This document shows, in pieces, positions 1-12,612 of a DNA stretch of 64,000 bases. This stretch comes from Stomorhina lunata. Its lineage: Eukaryota; Arthropoda; Insecta; Diptera; Rhiniidae. A program made the translations under genes and the position numbers. The notes under the pieces are model-generated. The model ran no database searches. It was given only the letters and a program-made list of their open reading frames with translations, and was not told where the DNA came from. The stretch is taken from positions 94,613,998-94,677,997 of the forward strand of contig OW121743.1 of NCBI GenBank assembly GCA_933228675.1, written 5' to 3'. Positions within the stretch are counted from its first letter, which is position 1; each line of letters begins with the position of its first letter.

Positions 1-542
1 GTCCCTTTCAATGAGTCTAAGAGAGAACTACCCCTTGTTTCTATTGGAATGTTGTGTGTTTTACATGACAAGAAAACAAACAAAATAAGAATGATCGACA
101 AAACGCCAAAACAAATAATGCATGGTTGTAGAAAGAGAGTCAACAAAAACCCTTTGTGATCAGAACAAAACGGAAAAGGCGAGAGTCAAAAAAGACCTTT
201 ATTGAGAGCATAACTTGCAAAAAACCTGTTTCTTCGTTACATGGACACACAACTACTCTAACTACCACATATTGCATTGATCACAAGCCTTAAAAATATT
301 TTTGAAATGTACATAATTAGAATTTTCCCAATTAAAAAAATGTGGGGTCAAAATATGACCCAAACATCATATGTGTATTTTTTTTTTCTAAAATAGTATG
401 ATGGTTAAGGAAATTCTTTTTGATGGTAAGTATAAAATTGGTTTTTACTTTATTGACTATTGGGACACATTTAACCTGAGTCATGTAGGGTATCATATGG
501 TCTTGCTTGACCTACTCTATCAGTTCTAATTTTATGATTTTT
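1..542. other. AT-rich intron, nothing recognised
   Basis: No long ORF or repeat structure. The only notable item is the short palindrome GGGTCA-AAATA-TGACCC at about 335-352. Confidence 0.6.
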
Positions 543-1525
543 TTAACCCTAGAACGTCATCCTACGTCAAAATGACGACGGAAGATTTTCTTTTTAATTT
601 AAAACCAGTTTTTATTTTTTGTTTTGCTCTCAGCTTTTGTATGGCGGTAGTCACCCAAAAGCTGTTGCTAAGTGTAAAAAATGACGAAGGATGAAGTTTG
701 TGTAACTTTCAGTTTCTTCCGTGTATTTTTTGATGACAATTTTTTTGTTTTTACTAAAACGTCAATCAGCGATCTCTCACTGATGAACAAATTAAGCAGT
801 TTCTGTACAGGGCTGATGACAACGATGATTCAGAAAGTGATCTTTGTGTGAAATAGGTTCTGCCACTGAAGTTGATCAGTATGAATCCGTTTGAAATAAC
901 ACCATATAAAACGAGAAAATTGATGTGAATGAAGACGATATTTCGTTAAATATTTTGAGAGCGAAATCCAACTCCAAAGGACGAGTTATTATATTCGACC
1001 AGATCTGTAGTCTTTTGAACTGCTAAAGGAAAATAAACATGTGGCCGTTATGTCAATTTTTCGGAATTTATTAACTTACGTACAATTTTTGTGAAAAATA
1101 TGCTTTAAGATGGTAAAAAGCCTCTATCTCGTGTCAGTTTTATAAAAAGCTGTTATCAGGACTTGTAAAATATTATCTAGCAGACAGGCTTGAAGTGTCA
1201 TAAATAACCTCTAATCACAGAAAAGATATACCAAATCAGCTGCAAATAAATAACACAAATTCCGGGAAAACTCCTACACAAAATCAAATTTGAAATTTTT
1301 TATTGCTTGTTTAAAAATCTATGCTGATTGAAGGAAGGCTATGAAATGTGAGTTTTTGTCAAAGATTAAGAAATAAGTAAATTATTTTTTTTAAATATTC
1401 TTAAAAAAGAGTATATTAATACATAAAAAATCTGTTTTGGTACCCATTTTTACTCACGAAGTGTTTTATAGTCTCTTGAAGTATGCCGTAGTCAAATTGA
1501 CGAAGCATGACATTAGTGTATGTAA
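543..1525. mobile_element. Degenerate piggyBac-like element
   Basis: The left end is TTAA followed directly by CCCTAGAACGTC, the classic piggyBac target and terminus pattern. A subterminal block at 555-580 (GTCATCCTACGTCAAAATGA) is matched in inverted orientation at 1484-1511 with only a few mismatches. The right outer tip and the second TTAA have decayed to TGTAA (about 1521-1525). Inside, a short acidic stretch (DDNDDSESD, about 810-845, plus strand) resembles the acidic N-terminus of piggyBac transposases but is cut by stops. No catalytic region is preserved. Confidence 0.55.
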
Positions 1526-3339
1526 AGAAAAACGAAACAATTTTAAAAAACTATTTTTTTGGTGTAAATTCTAATTCTACAACAACTAAGTGAATTAAGG
1601 GAAATGATCATGTTGTTCTCGAATTTTTTTTATTAACTCAATATAACCAGCCGTTTTGGAGTTATATTAACACTATTTGCAAAACATAAAAAATATATAT
1701 CCCAAAAATTAAAGCCAACTAGAAAAAACCAATATCATTTTTGAATTTACAATCTCGTGACGCAAAATTTTGTTGACCTGTGTTATCAATTTCAAAATTT
1801 TCCATAGAACCATTTTTGCTTTGAAAACCTTTTTAATTTTTTTTTGGTTAACAATTTTTTATATAATAAGCTTTTGATATTAGTTTTTTCTTTTTTAAAA
1901 TTTTTTTTTCCCAAATTTTCCTATAAGAAGTTTTAAATAATTCCAAACAAGTAATTTTTGTTAAAAACCTTTACATTCTTGCTTACTATTTGCCCACTGT
2001 AAACCTTCTGAACAACATTAAATTTTACTACCCTTTTCATACAAATTAATTCAAATTCTAATCATAAAAAATGAAAAGCTCATTGAGAAAAAAAGAGAAT
2101 CTTCATACATAAATAAACAGAAAATTGAAAAAAGTCTTTTGTGTGTGAGTAAAAGAGAGAAAGGACAATCAGAATTTGTTTATAAAAATTGTGTTGTTGA
2201 ATAAAAACAAAAACATAAAAAAACGAAAACGCTATCCTTATATTTTAATGACTTTATGGTTGGTTTTATTCTATTTATTTTCTATTGTTGGTCCTATTTT
2301 TTTCTGTTTTTATAAAAAAGACAACAGAGACGCTTTACCACTACAAAGCACAGGAAAAAATGTAAAGTTAATGTTAAAATTGTGTTTTGCTTTTTGTTTC
2401 GTTTAACGAGTTGCAAATTAAGACATTAAGACAATAGAAAAAAAATGAAAAACACGAGTTTTCTTGATTTTTATGTGTTTGTTTACGGAGTTGTTTGCTG
2501 TTTTATATTACTTGTCATTAATGTAGTGGCAGCTAAAGAACTGAGGGGTCAGTTAATATTGTATTATATGTCCATGGGTCTATGTTGTAGGGAAATGTTT
2601 AATTAATTTTTTGTTTAATAATTAATATGGGGTTATTTGTTAGAAAAAATTTAGGAAACAGTCAAATAGTACTCTCAGCAATGTTTTTCTTTTTCATTTG
2701 ATAAATTAGGATATTTCTTTAGATTAATGTATTTATAGAAAAGTTGGAATTTAATACTTATATTTTTCTACTTCTGGTCAATTTCGTAATTTTAACGTGC
2801 TCTCTTATCTCCATTGATAAATGGAAAGCAACAAAACCTTAATATACAGATATACATATATACAGAAAATACAAAAAAAATAAATTTAAAGTTTTAAAGT
2901 TTTTTAATAGAAAAATATTCAAACTAATTATAAAAAGTCTTTCTATAAAGATTTTTTTCGAAAAAATGTAGATAAAACAATTTTACTTTAAAAAATTTTT
3001 AAGTTTAAACATTTTGTTAAGAATTAGGTTTGTAAGGATTTTCTTAGATGAGAAATATTTAGTTGTGCAAATAGTTCTATAGAAAATATTTTGATGTAAA
3101 AATATTTACATAGAAAGTTTTTGGATGTTAAAACTTTTAATTTAAAGATTTTGTGATGTTTAAATTTGTATGTGTATATAAACTTGATGTTAAATTTTTT
3201 TAGTAGATAATTACAAGTTGTTAAAATTTATAAACTTAAAATAAAATTTTTGATAAAAAAACTTGTAACTTGAAATTTCGAAGAAAATTTCTGACACAAT
3301 TTTTTTTTTAATTTTTGTTGTACACTGTTAAAATGTCCT
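1526..3339. other. AT-rich intron, nothing recognised
   Basis: Poly-A/T rich. The 76-codon frame at 2176-2406 has no recognisable domain and is low complexity. No genes or clear repeats were seen. Confidence 0.6.
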
Positions 3340-3925
3340 AATTTTATAGAAACATTTTCAAAAATTTCCTATTTTTATAGGAAATTTTTAAAAAATTTCC
3401 TATTTTTATAGGAAATTTTTCAAAAATTTCCTATTTTTATAGGAAATTTTTCAAAAATTTCCTATTTTTATAGGAAATTTTTCAAAAATTTCCTATTTTT
3501 ATAAGAAATTTTTCAAAAATTTCCTATTTTTATAGGAAATTTTTCAAAAATTTCCTATTTTTATAGGAAATTTTTCAAAAATTTCCTATTTTTATAGGAA
3601 ATTTTTCAAAAATTTCCTATTTTTATAGGAAATTTTTCAAAAATTTCCTATTTTTATAGGAAATTTTTCAAAAATTTCCTATTTTTATAGGAAATTTTTC
3701 AAAAATTTCCTATTTTTATAGGAAATTTTTCAAAAATTTCCTATTTTTATAGGAAATTTTTCAAAAATTTCCTATTTTTATAGGAAATTTTTCAAAAATT
3801 TACTATTTTTATAGGAAATTTTTCAAAAATTTCCAATTTTTATAGGAAATTTTTCAAAAATTTTTCAAAAATTTCCTATTTTAAAATATAATATTTTTAA
3901 AGGAAATTTTTCAAAAATTTGCTAT
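3340..3925. repeat. Homogeneous 31-bp tandem array (reverse orientation of the 31-bp family)
   Basis: Sixteen units at an exact 31-bp spacing (TCCTATTTTTATAGGA core at 3368, 3399, 3430 and so on to 3833). Units are almost identical except the last two, with degraded ends on both sides. Each unit is a perfect hairpin: AAAAATTTCCTAT, a 4-nt loop, then its complement. The reverse complement matches the monomer of the arrays at 39215, 52630 and 56130. Confidence 0.95.
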
Positions 3926-5289
3926 CATATTAATTAAATTATTCATACGACTGTGATACAGACAAAGCCTTAAGTAGTACAAATAAAATTCTAGTTACAC
4001 AAAAATAAATTTAAAACTTCCTTTCATTTCAGTAACTTTTTCGTTATGAAAATAACTAAACTATGAATTTCCATTATAAGTTTACGCATTAATACTTATA
4101 ACTTTTTTCCTGTTTTCCTTTAAAATTTCCCATTTTAATTTAGCTAAAAATTTTAACTATTTTGTATACGACGTACGCCTTTTGTATTTACGCGTTGATT
4201 TATTGCAGGACATTTAATGCTTGAGTTGTTCTTTCTTTATCATGAACTAAATTCTGCTGCTGAATGAACGAATGAATGAACAAAAATTTATTTAATTTCA
4301 CGATAAAAACGAACAAAGAGCAAAATCTGTGAACAGAAACGACATTCACTAAAACAATACGTGTCAAATGAATTTTATTTAGCGTTTAATTAGAAATGCT
4401 GCATAATTAGTGGAAAAACAGTGACAGTTAACTTTGAGTAAAAATTAAATTAATAAATTTTTGATTTGATTTTATTGTTATTAGTTAACTTTAATATTTA
4501 TAAAGGAAAATCTTGAATATTAATATTTTTATTAAAGATAACATCTTCCATTTATGACTTTTTTCAAGGCATTTATAATAAATTATAAAGTTTATTAAGG
4601 AAATTTGGATTTCTTTTAAAATGTTTGTAATTAAAAAAGCTGTTAAATTTTATGGTTAATTAATTGTATATAAAGTACTTGTACTTGTTTTAAAAATTTC
4701 GCCTTAAACTTCTATTGTAAACATTTTATAAATAAGTATATTCTGGTATAATTTTCCCTGACTTTTAAGATTGTCTACTTCTGGCTCGTTTTTATTTTGC
4801 ATTATTTACTTTGTGTTGTAATTGGAGTCTCCTCCTTTTGAATAAGCCACTAAGAAGGACGTGGTACTCATTGCCAGCTCGAGTGTTGGGTGCTCTACCA
4901 TTAATTGTTTTTAAAAGTTTTATTAAATGTCAGATACAGTAGCTGGAAGCTAAATACGTAGGATTGTTATAAATATTTAATTTATCTTGAATAAATAACA
5001 AATGGAAAATTAAATAACATTTATTTAAATGTGTCACGCATAATAATGACAAGTGAACCAAGAGCAAGCGGAGGGGACAGAAGTTCTTTCTAGCTCAACT
5101 TATACAAATAAATTTGATATACTAGGGGAGAGACAAGTAATTGGATGTAAATTCGCTATAAAAAATATGTAAGGGTACATTTTATTCTATATCAATGTCC
5201 TATTCTACCATTATTTGAAATGGCTTAAATGGTTAAAAATTATTAATTTTTAAACAAAACAAAAATTATTTGTTACTACATATGAACAA
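3926..5289. other. AT-rich intron, nothing recognised
   Basis: No ORF or transposon signature. A short GAATGAAC-type microsatellite lies at about 4262-4282. Confidence 0.6.
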
Positions 5290-5563
5290 ATCCTACGTGG
5301 CGGACAATACATTTGTATGGATTTTGTTATAATTAAATGAATCCCATAGTCGTTTTACACGAATTATCTTTGCACAGATTTCAGAGAATATTAGGCCATC
5401 GATATTAGGCTCACGAATGGCATTTGTTAATTTACATATTTACTTGCTATGGAGGAAAAAGATTTTCGCTTTTAAAGTGCTGTGACGGACGCTACATAAA
5501 ATGGAAGTGACTTTTTTTCAATACGTGTTTCTGTAATTTTCATCAAAACGGTCATAGTAATAA

Positions 5564-6320
5564 ACAAGTAAGAAAGTGCTATAGTCGGTTAAGCCCGACC
5601 ATACGATACCCTTCACCACTAAGGTCAAAGGTGTCATTTTTCCTGTGTAAAGACAAACATTTTCTGAAAACTTATATATTTAAGCTGTTTCCGTCATTTG
5701 GACTTATATGAGAGCTAGGGTTAAATGCGGACCGATTATCTCGAAATTTGGCAAATTGATTACGGTTGTTACAAAAATTATGTATGCAAAAAATAAACTT
5801 AAAATTCATATTATCTTTAGATTTACGAGCGTTTTAATAATTTTTGTCTCATTTAGTGCGTTTTTAAAGAAAAGTTTGTATGGGAGCTATGGTCAAATGT
5901 GGACCAATTTTAACGAAATTTGGTACAGTGATTTAAGTTTACATAGACAGTATTTTATTTAAATTTCATGAAAAAATATTGATATTTGTGGCCAATATAT
6001 TAATTCCGTGAAGTGGGACCTATGGGAGTTATCATAAATAATAGACTGATTTTGACGAATTTCAATAGCCATGGTCCCATTGTCAAAAAAATAATCTGAG
6101 CCAAATTTCGTATCTTTGGAATTGCGACCTGTAGTTTGATTACAAGGTTTACATGGGGGTCCAGCCAGACGGACGGACGGACGGACATCGCTTAATCGAC
6201 TCAGAAAGTGATTCTAAGCCTATTGGTACACTAAAAGGTGGGTCTAAGACAAATATTTTCATGCGTTACGTACATCAGTACAAGCTTATAATACCCTTTT
6301 GGTGTTGAAGGGTATAAATA
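5564..6320 (+). mobile_element. Helentron/DINE-1 (INE-1)-like non-autonomous element, copy 1
   Basis: Starts ACAAGTAAGAAAGTGC followed by the hairpin GTCGG-TTAAGC-CCGAC (5584-5599). It contains the INE-1-type block GACGGACGGACGGACATCGC, with ATCGACTCAG following at about 6195. It ends with a perfect 8-bp stem, ATACCCTT/AAGGGTAT (6291-6298 and 6308-6315), close to the 3' end. Two further copies lie inverted at 37775-38875. The short ORFs inside (5708-5962, 6000-6188) are not genes. Confidence 0.7.
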
Positions 6321-6689
6321 GTTGTAAATACATTGAAGATAGAGGAAAATATGAGGATTACTAAACCGCTTTTATAAAATATTTTAAAGTTTTAAGTTTT
6401 GAAAACAATCCATAAATGAACTGTTGCGGACGCTAAGAGACGGACGATACAGTTTTTACTTGCACGTTTTTCATTAGGAAAAATACACAAATACATTTTA
6501 TATATTTTTTAAGTGTTCGTAAATCAGTAAAACTAATGTTGTTATTTGTTCCCGAATTTCATCTCCTTTCTCTTCCTCTTCATGGTTAAAAATGCGATTT
6601 TTGGGTACAATATAATTTAACACAAAACGGCTACATACATATATTTATTTAAAGTTTTACACTTTTTACACCTTATTTTTCGTCCCAAG

Positions 6690-7925
6690 AATGCTGAGGC
6701 TAGATGTTAGAGTGTCCCAAAAATCAAAAAAAAATAATGCTTTTTTTAGGACCAGCACTCAGGGGATGACCCCTACTTATGGTATGCATTGTAGGGAACT
6801 AGGAAAATAGGTTGTGGGAAGGAGAAAAGAGGGAGTAGTGTTTGTGGACATTAGATTTGAATTTTCCTATATTGCAACTGTCAGGAAAAACTTCTGCGGG
6901 AAGTGAGTTCCACATACGTACTGTACGGCTAAAGAACGAATTTTCTCTATAGTGTGTTGTTCGGTCCACTGGACAATCAACCACAAATGCACGGATTGAC
7001 GTGTGCTGCTTAAGAATCTTTGGGTTCGGGAACAAGGTCCCTGATATCGTTAGAACACATTCCAAAGTAGTACCGATAGAACAGTGTTATACAACTCACA
7101 TTGCGGCGGTGCTCCAGTGAGTCAATAGAGTTGGATACCCTACTGTCACCGATAAACACTTTCGCCCTCCCCTGTTCGCGGTCGAGAGGCTTCAAAATAG
7201 ACTTTGAAGCACTGGCCCATACATGAGAGTTGTATTCCATTTTTGGTCGGATATAGGTGGTGTAAATTTTAAGGAGATCAGTTGGAGTGAAGTATCTCTT
7301 ACACCGTTTTAGAAAACCTAGGCACTTGAATGCTTCTTTCGACACTTGAAAGATGTGCTTAATCCAATGGACATCACATTGAATTCTCATGCCCAGAACA
7401 TCAAGAGCATCTGATTCCTGAATAATTACACCATCCATGGATACAGATGAAGTAACATGATCTTCAGTATGTTTATGCGTAAGCATACAACACTGGGTCT
7501 TGCGTGCATTAAAGTCGACTCTATTTACACGTCCCCATTTGGAAACGGTTTCGAGATCGCGATTTAATGATTCATTCATTCATGTTTTGTCTCATAGCCG
7601 CAATCTGCGGAAGATCCGGTATATGATTAAATGAATTCGAAAGGCAAATGTTACTATCATCTCCAAAAGAATAGATAGGATTGGAAGTTTGAGATAGAAG
7701 GTCGTTAATGAATATAAGAAGTAGAGTAGAAGAAATAACAGAGCCTTGCGGTACCCCTGAGTTGATCTTGAACTCTACAACAACTCTTATAGTGCGATCC
7801 CTGAGAAAGCTCGATATAAATCGAGAGAAGGTATTACCGACACCAAAAGCAACAAGTTTTGATAAAAGTGCACCATGCCACACTCTATCGAATGCCTTGG
7901 AAATATCTAGAGCCACATTTTGTAA
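6690..7925 (-). mobile_element. 5'-truncated CR1/Jockey-group LINE
   Basis: Non-LTR retrotransposon fragment covering the 3' part of a reverse transcriptase and the 3' tail (A/T-rich run near 6725-6750). The upstream end at about 7920 abuts unrelated DNA with the GACGGACGCTAC box, as expected of 5' truncation during target-primed reverse transcription. Confidence 0.8.
6799..7916 (-). pseudogene. LINE reverse transcriptase fragment, frameshifted
   Basis: Three overlapping reading frames in a row (7916-7572, 7579-7010, 7065-6799) read as one protein split by two frameshifts. Seen in order: ALDISKAFDRVWH (RT palm), GVPQGSVIS, the catalytic box as YSFGDDSNIC, then a thumb/C-terminal region with YIRPKMEYNSHVW, and a tail FFSRTVRMWNSLPAEVFPD. 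All are hallmarks of CR1/Jockey-group RTs. The catalytic box is FGDD where this group normally has FADD. A short deletion appears to lie before GVPQG. Not functional. Confidence 0.85.
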
Positions 7926-8135
7926 AAAAATATACTGTGACGGACGCTACACACTTTTCTATAAATATTATTCTGTAAAATGCTATATTAACATCAATAT
8001 ATTTTTAGCCTAATCTAAAGCATTCTTTAAGTTCTCTTTACTTAGCAAGATCAATTGGAGAAAAAAGAAAAGTTGCACTAGCCAAATTAAAAAAAAAAAA
8101 ACTTTATTTTTGTGACGGACGTTACACACTGTGAG

Positions 8136-9579
8136 CCCTTTTTTACCACTCCAATTACTTTTGATGGGTTCTTTTACATTTATTTGTACAAAATTAAGTT
8201 GGCTTTGAACCCTACCAAAACTTGGTACCTAAATGTATGTTTTTGTCATTTTTATCAACTTTTAAAAAACCTATTATCTAAAAAAAACTATAAAAATTCA
8301 AGATGGGTGCAAATAATGACCAGCCATTCACCAAGAGAGCAATCGAAAATTGTATCCATTATATATTCTGAACGATCAATATATGGTAAATTTTCTCGTC
8401 AATACAAATACGTGATTTTGAAAGTTTTAAAGTTTTGTTCTTGGTTTAATGTTTTTTGGATTTGCCCATATATGTATTTCTTAATGATTTTCTGAGCTAT
8501 GTTGTGCAAAATACTAAAACAACATATGCCAAAATATCACGAAAAATATATAGTTAAAAATCAAAAGGCAATCTCAAACATAAGCTCATTTAAAAAAGCA
8601 GATTTAAAACCTAAAGCGTTTTTTTAAGGTTTTTATGCAATTAAGCATCCGCTTTCGTATAAGCTTCTTTCTCTGAAAACATTTTACTACATGGGGTATC
8701 ATCTTTTTTTTGTAATAAAACTATTAAAGCCTAGCAAAGAAAAAAATTAAAAAAGTAACAAAAACAAAAATGTATTCATTCAGGTCATCTGACAGTGACA
8801 TTTGATGAAGTTCGTCTGTCTTGTTAAAACATACCATCATCACGGTTATAAAACAGAAAAAGAGACCACGTACTTTCACAAAAAAGAAAAAAGTACCAGC
8901 GGCTTAGTTGCTATTTGTAATGACAAAATAATTGAGCTTTTGTTACAAGAAAATATGAAAAAAGTTTAAAAAATATTTTGTATATGAATGATTTTCTTTT
9001 TGAGTGAAAGTGTGCGTATTTTTTTTCGGTAGTACTTTGTGGCACGTTTTCTGCCTCACACATTCTAGTTGTCAAAAGCAGTTTCCTTGTGAAAAATTGC
9101 ACCGTTTTTTATCTTTCACTCCAATGACTGGTTGACATTTGAAAACAAAAAAAAAAAAAAAAAAAATTGGAATGTTAAAAAAGTAATACAGAAAAATATG
9201 AAAAAGTTTATGGGGTTTTAATGAAAACTTTCTGTTTTTAAGTACAAACTAAAAGAATGTTTTTAGATGGCTTTTCGTGATAGGAAAATCGTTTAGATTT
9301 TTTAAAGGTAAAAAAGGAAATAACTAGTGCAGAGGAAATAAAACTTCATTTCATGTAATTGGATTCTCAGATTGTGATTTTAAAATAGATTTCAGTATTT
9401 AAATTTTATTGTATTTTAGAAATATTTTTTTAGAATTACTTGATTTTTGTTGGAACTAACAAGTTATAGCAAAAATAATTTTTTGTCTTAAAGATACAAT
9501 TTCAAACATGAAAATTATTCTATAAAAAAGCTTCGATAGAGAAGATTTTGAACAAATATTTCCAGTTAATTTTTTTTTG
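8136..9579. other. AT-rich intron, possible transposase scrap
   Basis: A 127-codon plus-strand frame (8112-8495) contains MTSHSPREQSKIVSIIYSER, faintly like the helix-turn-helix start of insect transposases, but nothing follows it. An A-run of about 22 bases lies near 9148-9169. Otherwise featureless. Confidence 0.35.
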
Positions 9580-12478
9580 TTAAAATACCTACAAAAAATT
9601 TTTCAAATAAAACATTTTATAGAAGATTTTTTTTCATAAAAATTTCTATAGAAAATTTTTATGATAAAAATATTTATAGAAAATTTCAAATAAAAAGATT
9701 TTTATAAAAAAAATTTCATATAAAAATTTTTATAGAAAATTTTCCATATGAAAATTTCTATAGAAAAGTTTTCATATATCGTAGATTTTCACCATAAAAA
9801 TTTTTGTAGAAAATTTTTTATATAAAAATTTCTTTAGTAAATTTTTTTTATAAAAATTTTTATAGAAAAAATATTTCACCTGAAAATTTTTTTTATTAAA
9901 ATTTCTATGAAATATTTTCAATATAAAAATTTTTAGAGAAAATTTTTCATATAAAAATTTTCTTAAAATAATTTTCAAATAAAAATTTTTCATTTACAAA
10001 TTTCAATTGCAAATTTTTCAAACTAAAATTTTTTTAAAAATTTTTCATATCAAAATCTCTATAGAGAATTTTTCATATGAAAATTTCGATAGTATAAAGT
10101 TCTTTATAGAAATTTTTTCACATGAAAATTCCTATAGAATATTTCTCATATACAAACTTTAAAAGATACCTTTTTATATAAAAATTTCTGAAGAAAATTT
10201 TTGGCATAAAAATTTCTTTAAAAATTTTTACACATACAAATTTTTATAGAAAATACTTCATGTAAAAATTTTAATAGAAATTTTTTTTTAATATATAAAA
10301 ATTTCTATACAAATTTTTTCGTAAAAAAATTTCTATAAAAAAATGTTCATATAAAATTTCTACAGAAAATTTTTTATATAAAAATTTTTTCATATAAAAA
10401 TGTATACTCAAAAATTATAGAAAATTTTCATATAAAATTTTCTATAGATAATTTTCCATATAAAATTTTCTATAAAAAATTTTTCATATGAAATTTTCTA
10501 TAAAAAATTTTTCATATGAAATTATCTATAGAAAATTTTTCATATAAAATGTTTTATTTTAAATTTTCTGTAGAAAATTTTTCATATATAAATTTTTATA
10601 GAAAAATTTTCAGATAAAAATTTTAATAGAAAAATTTCTATAAAAAAATTTTCATATAAAATTTCTACAGAAAATTTTTTATATAAAAAAAAATTTAATA
10701 GAAATTTTTTCATATAAAAATTTCTACTCAAAATTTTTGATATACAAATTTTGATAAAAAAAAAATTTTATAGAAAATTTTCATATAAAATTTTCTGTAG
10801 ATAATTTTTCATATAAAATTTTCTATAAAAAATTGTTCATATGAAATTTTCTATAGAAATTTTTTCATATGAAATTTTCTATAGAAAATTTTTCATATAA
10901 AATTTTCTATAGAAAATTTTTCATATGAAATTTTCTATAGAAAATTTTTTATATGAAATTTTCTATAGAAAATTTTATATGAAAATTTTCTATAGAAAAT
11001 TTTTCATATGAAATTTTCTATAGAAAATTTTTCATATGAAATTTTCTATAGAAAATTTTTCATATGAAATTTTCTATAGAAAATTTTTCACATGAAATTT
11101 TCTATAGAAAATTTTTCAATAAAAATTTTTCATTTTAAATTTTTTATAGAAAATTTTTCATATAAAAATTTTTATAAAAAATTTTCAGATAAATATTTTG
11201 ATAGAAAATTTTTCATTTAAAATTTGAATAGAAAATTTTTAATACAAAAATTTCTATAGAAAATTTTTCATATGAAAATGTCTATAGAAATTTTTTTATA
11301 TAAATTTTTCTATATAAAATTTTTCATATAAAAGTTTGCATACAAAAAAATTGTTCATATAAAAATTTCTTTAGCAAATTTTTTATATAAAAATTACTTT
11401 AGAAAAGTTTTCATATCAAAATTTCTTTAGAAAATTTTTATAAAAAATTGTTCATAAAAGAATTTCTATAGAAAATTTTTCATATAAAAATTATAAAAAT
11501 AAATATAAAAATTTCTATAGAAAATTTTTCATATAAAAATTTTTTCACAAGATTATTTCTATAGAAAAATTTCAATATAAAATTTTTTATAAAAAGTTTA
11601 TCATATAAAATAATCATATATAGAAAATTTTTATATAAAAATTTCTGCAGATTTTTCATATAAAAATTTTTGATAAAAAAATTGCCAGAGAAAATATTTC
11701 ATATAAAAATTTCTTTAGAAAATTTTTCATTTAAAAATTTGTATTGAAAATTTTTCATATATAAATTTCTAGAGAAAATTGTTCATATAAAAATTTGTAG
11801 CGAAAGTTTTTTATATAGAAAATTTTTTTAGAAAATTTTTTATGAAAATTTTTAACATAAAAATTTCTATAGAAAATTTTTCACATAAATATTTATTTCT
11901 ATAGAAAATTTTTTACGTAAAAATTTCTATAGAAAATTTTTCACATAAAAATTTTTATAGAAAATTTTTTATATAAAGAATTCTATAGAAAAGTTTCCAT
12001 AAAAAAATTTTTTTATTTAAAATTTTTTATTAAAAATTGTTCATATAAAAATTTCTATAGAAAACTTTTCATATACAAATTTTGATAGAAAATTTTGTAG
12101 ATATAAATTTCACAAAAATTGTTTTCTGCAGAAAATTTTTTACATAAAAGTGTGTATATAAAATCTTTGACATAAAAATCTATAGAAAATTTTACATAAA
12201 AAAAGTATATAAAGTAAATAAAAATTATCACATATTAAAGTTTCAATAGGCAATTTTTCGTATAAAAATTTCTATAGAAAATTTTCCACAGAAGATTTTT
12301 TATATAAAAATTTCGGTAGAAAATTTTTCAGATAAATTTTTTTTTTTTTAATTTTTCACATCAAAATTTCTATAGAAAAATTTTCATATAAAAATTTCAA
12401 TAGAACATTTTTCAGTTAAAAATTTTCCATTTAAAAATTTCTATAGAAAAATTTTTATATAAAATTTCAAGAGAAAAT
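9580..12478 (+). repeat. 28-bp satellite array, CATAT-type (array 1)
   Basis: About 100 degenerate units of a 28-bp monomer built from TTTTTCATATAAAAATTT followed by CTATAGAAAA. Units between about 10480 and 11130 are a more uniform variant with CATATGAAATTTTCTATAG. Small internal duplications occur (for example 10342-10500 repeated near 10652-10860, offset about 353 bp). The array ends about 130 bp from exon 3. Confidence 0.92.
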
Positions 12479-12612
12479 GTTCCTTTCACAGCAAAATGCA
12501 ACTTGCCTTTTTATATTTTTATAATTTTCTTAGCATTTTATTGTTGGAAAGATTGTGTGTTTTATGATTAAGTATGAATGTAAGGTTTTTAGAAAAGTTC
12601 AATTTAACTTAC

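Larger units (their letters stand above)
5290..8135. repeat. Recurring GACGGACGCTACA box, interrupted by two insertions
   Basis: A box close to GTGACGGACGCTACA occurs near 5295 (diverged), 5481, 6421 and 6436 (diverged), 7939 and 8112. Subtracting the inserted Helentron (about 760 bp) and LINE (about 1.24 kb), the spacing is often about 170-190 bp. Only the box is conserved; the spacer sequence is not clearly repeated. Confidence 0.5.
1..12612 (-). other. KChIP intron 3 (partial, at least 12.6 kb)
   Basis: Everything left of the exon 3 donor. It contains a piggyBac-like relic, a uniform 31-bp array, a Helentron-like element, a truncated LINE and a large 28-bp array. No EF-hand coding sequence was found on the minus strand, so the next exon lies beyond the window. 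Confidence 0.8.

Noticed and set aside
335..352. GGGTCA-N5-TGACCC palindrome resembling a nuclear-receptor site
   Set aside because: Spacing of five does not fit the ecdysone-receptor IR1 pattern, and one short palindrome in 64 kb is expected by chance.
2176..2406. 76-residue frame with a hydrophobic segment
   Set aside because: Lysine/asparagine-rich start and AT-driven Phe/Leu run; typical chance ORF in AT-rich DNA.
8112..8495. 127-codon frame with a helix-turn-helix-like start (MTSHSPREQSKIVSIIYSER)
   Set aside because: Only about 35 residues look faintly transposase-like; the rest is low-complexity. Too weak to call.
9772..9993. ORF rich in Phe/Lys/Tyr/Ile (also 16036-16284, 26896-27084, 42123-42350, 43534-43749, 47887-48075, 53360-53665, 53916-54131)
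   Set aside because: These are translations of 28-31-bp satellite monomers; composition and period follow the repeat, not a protein.
9580..12478. CRISPR-like array
   Set aside because: No alternation of constant repeats and unique spacers, units are contiguous 28-mers, and the genome is eukaryotic.
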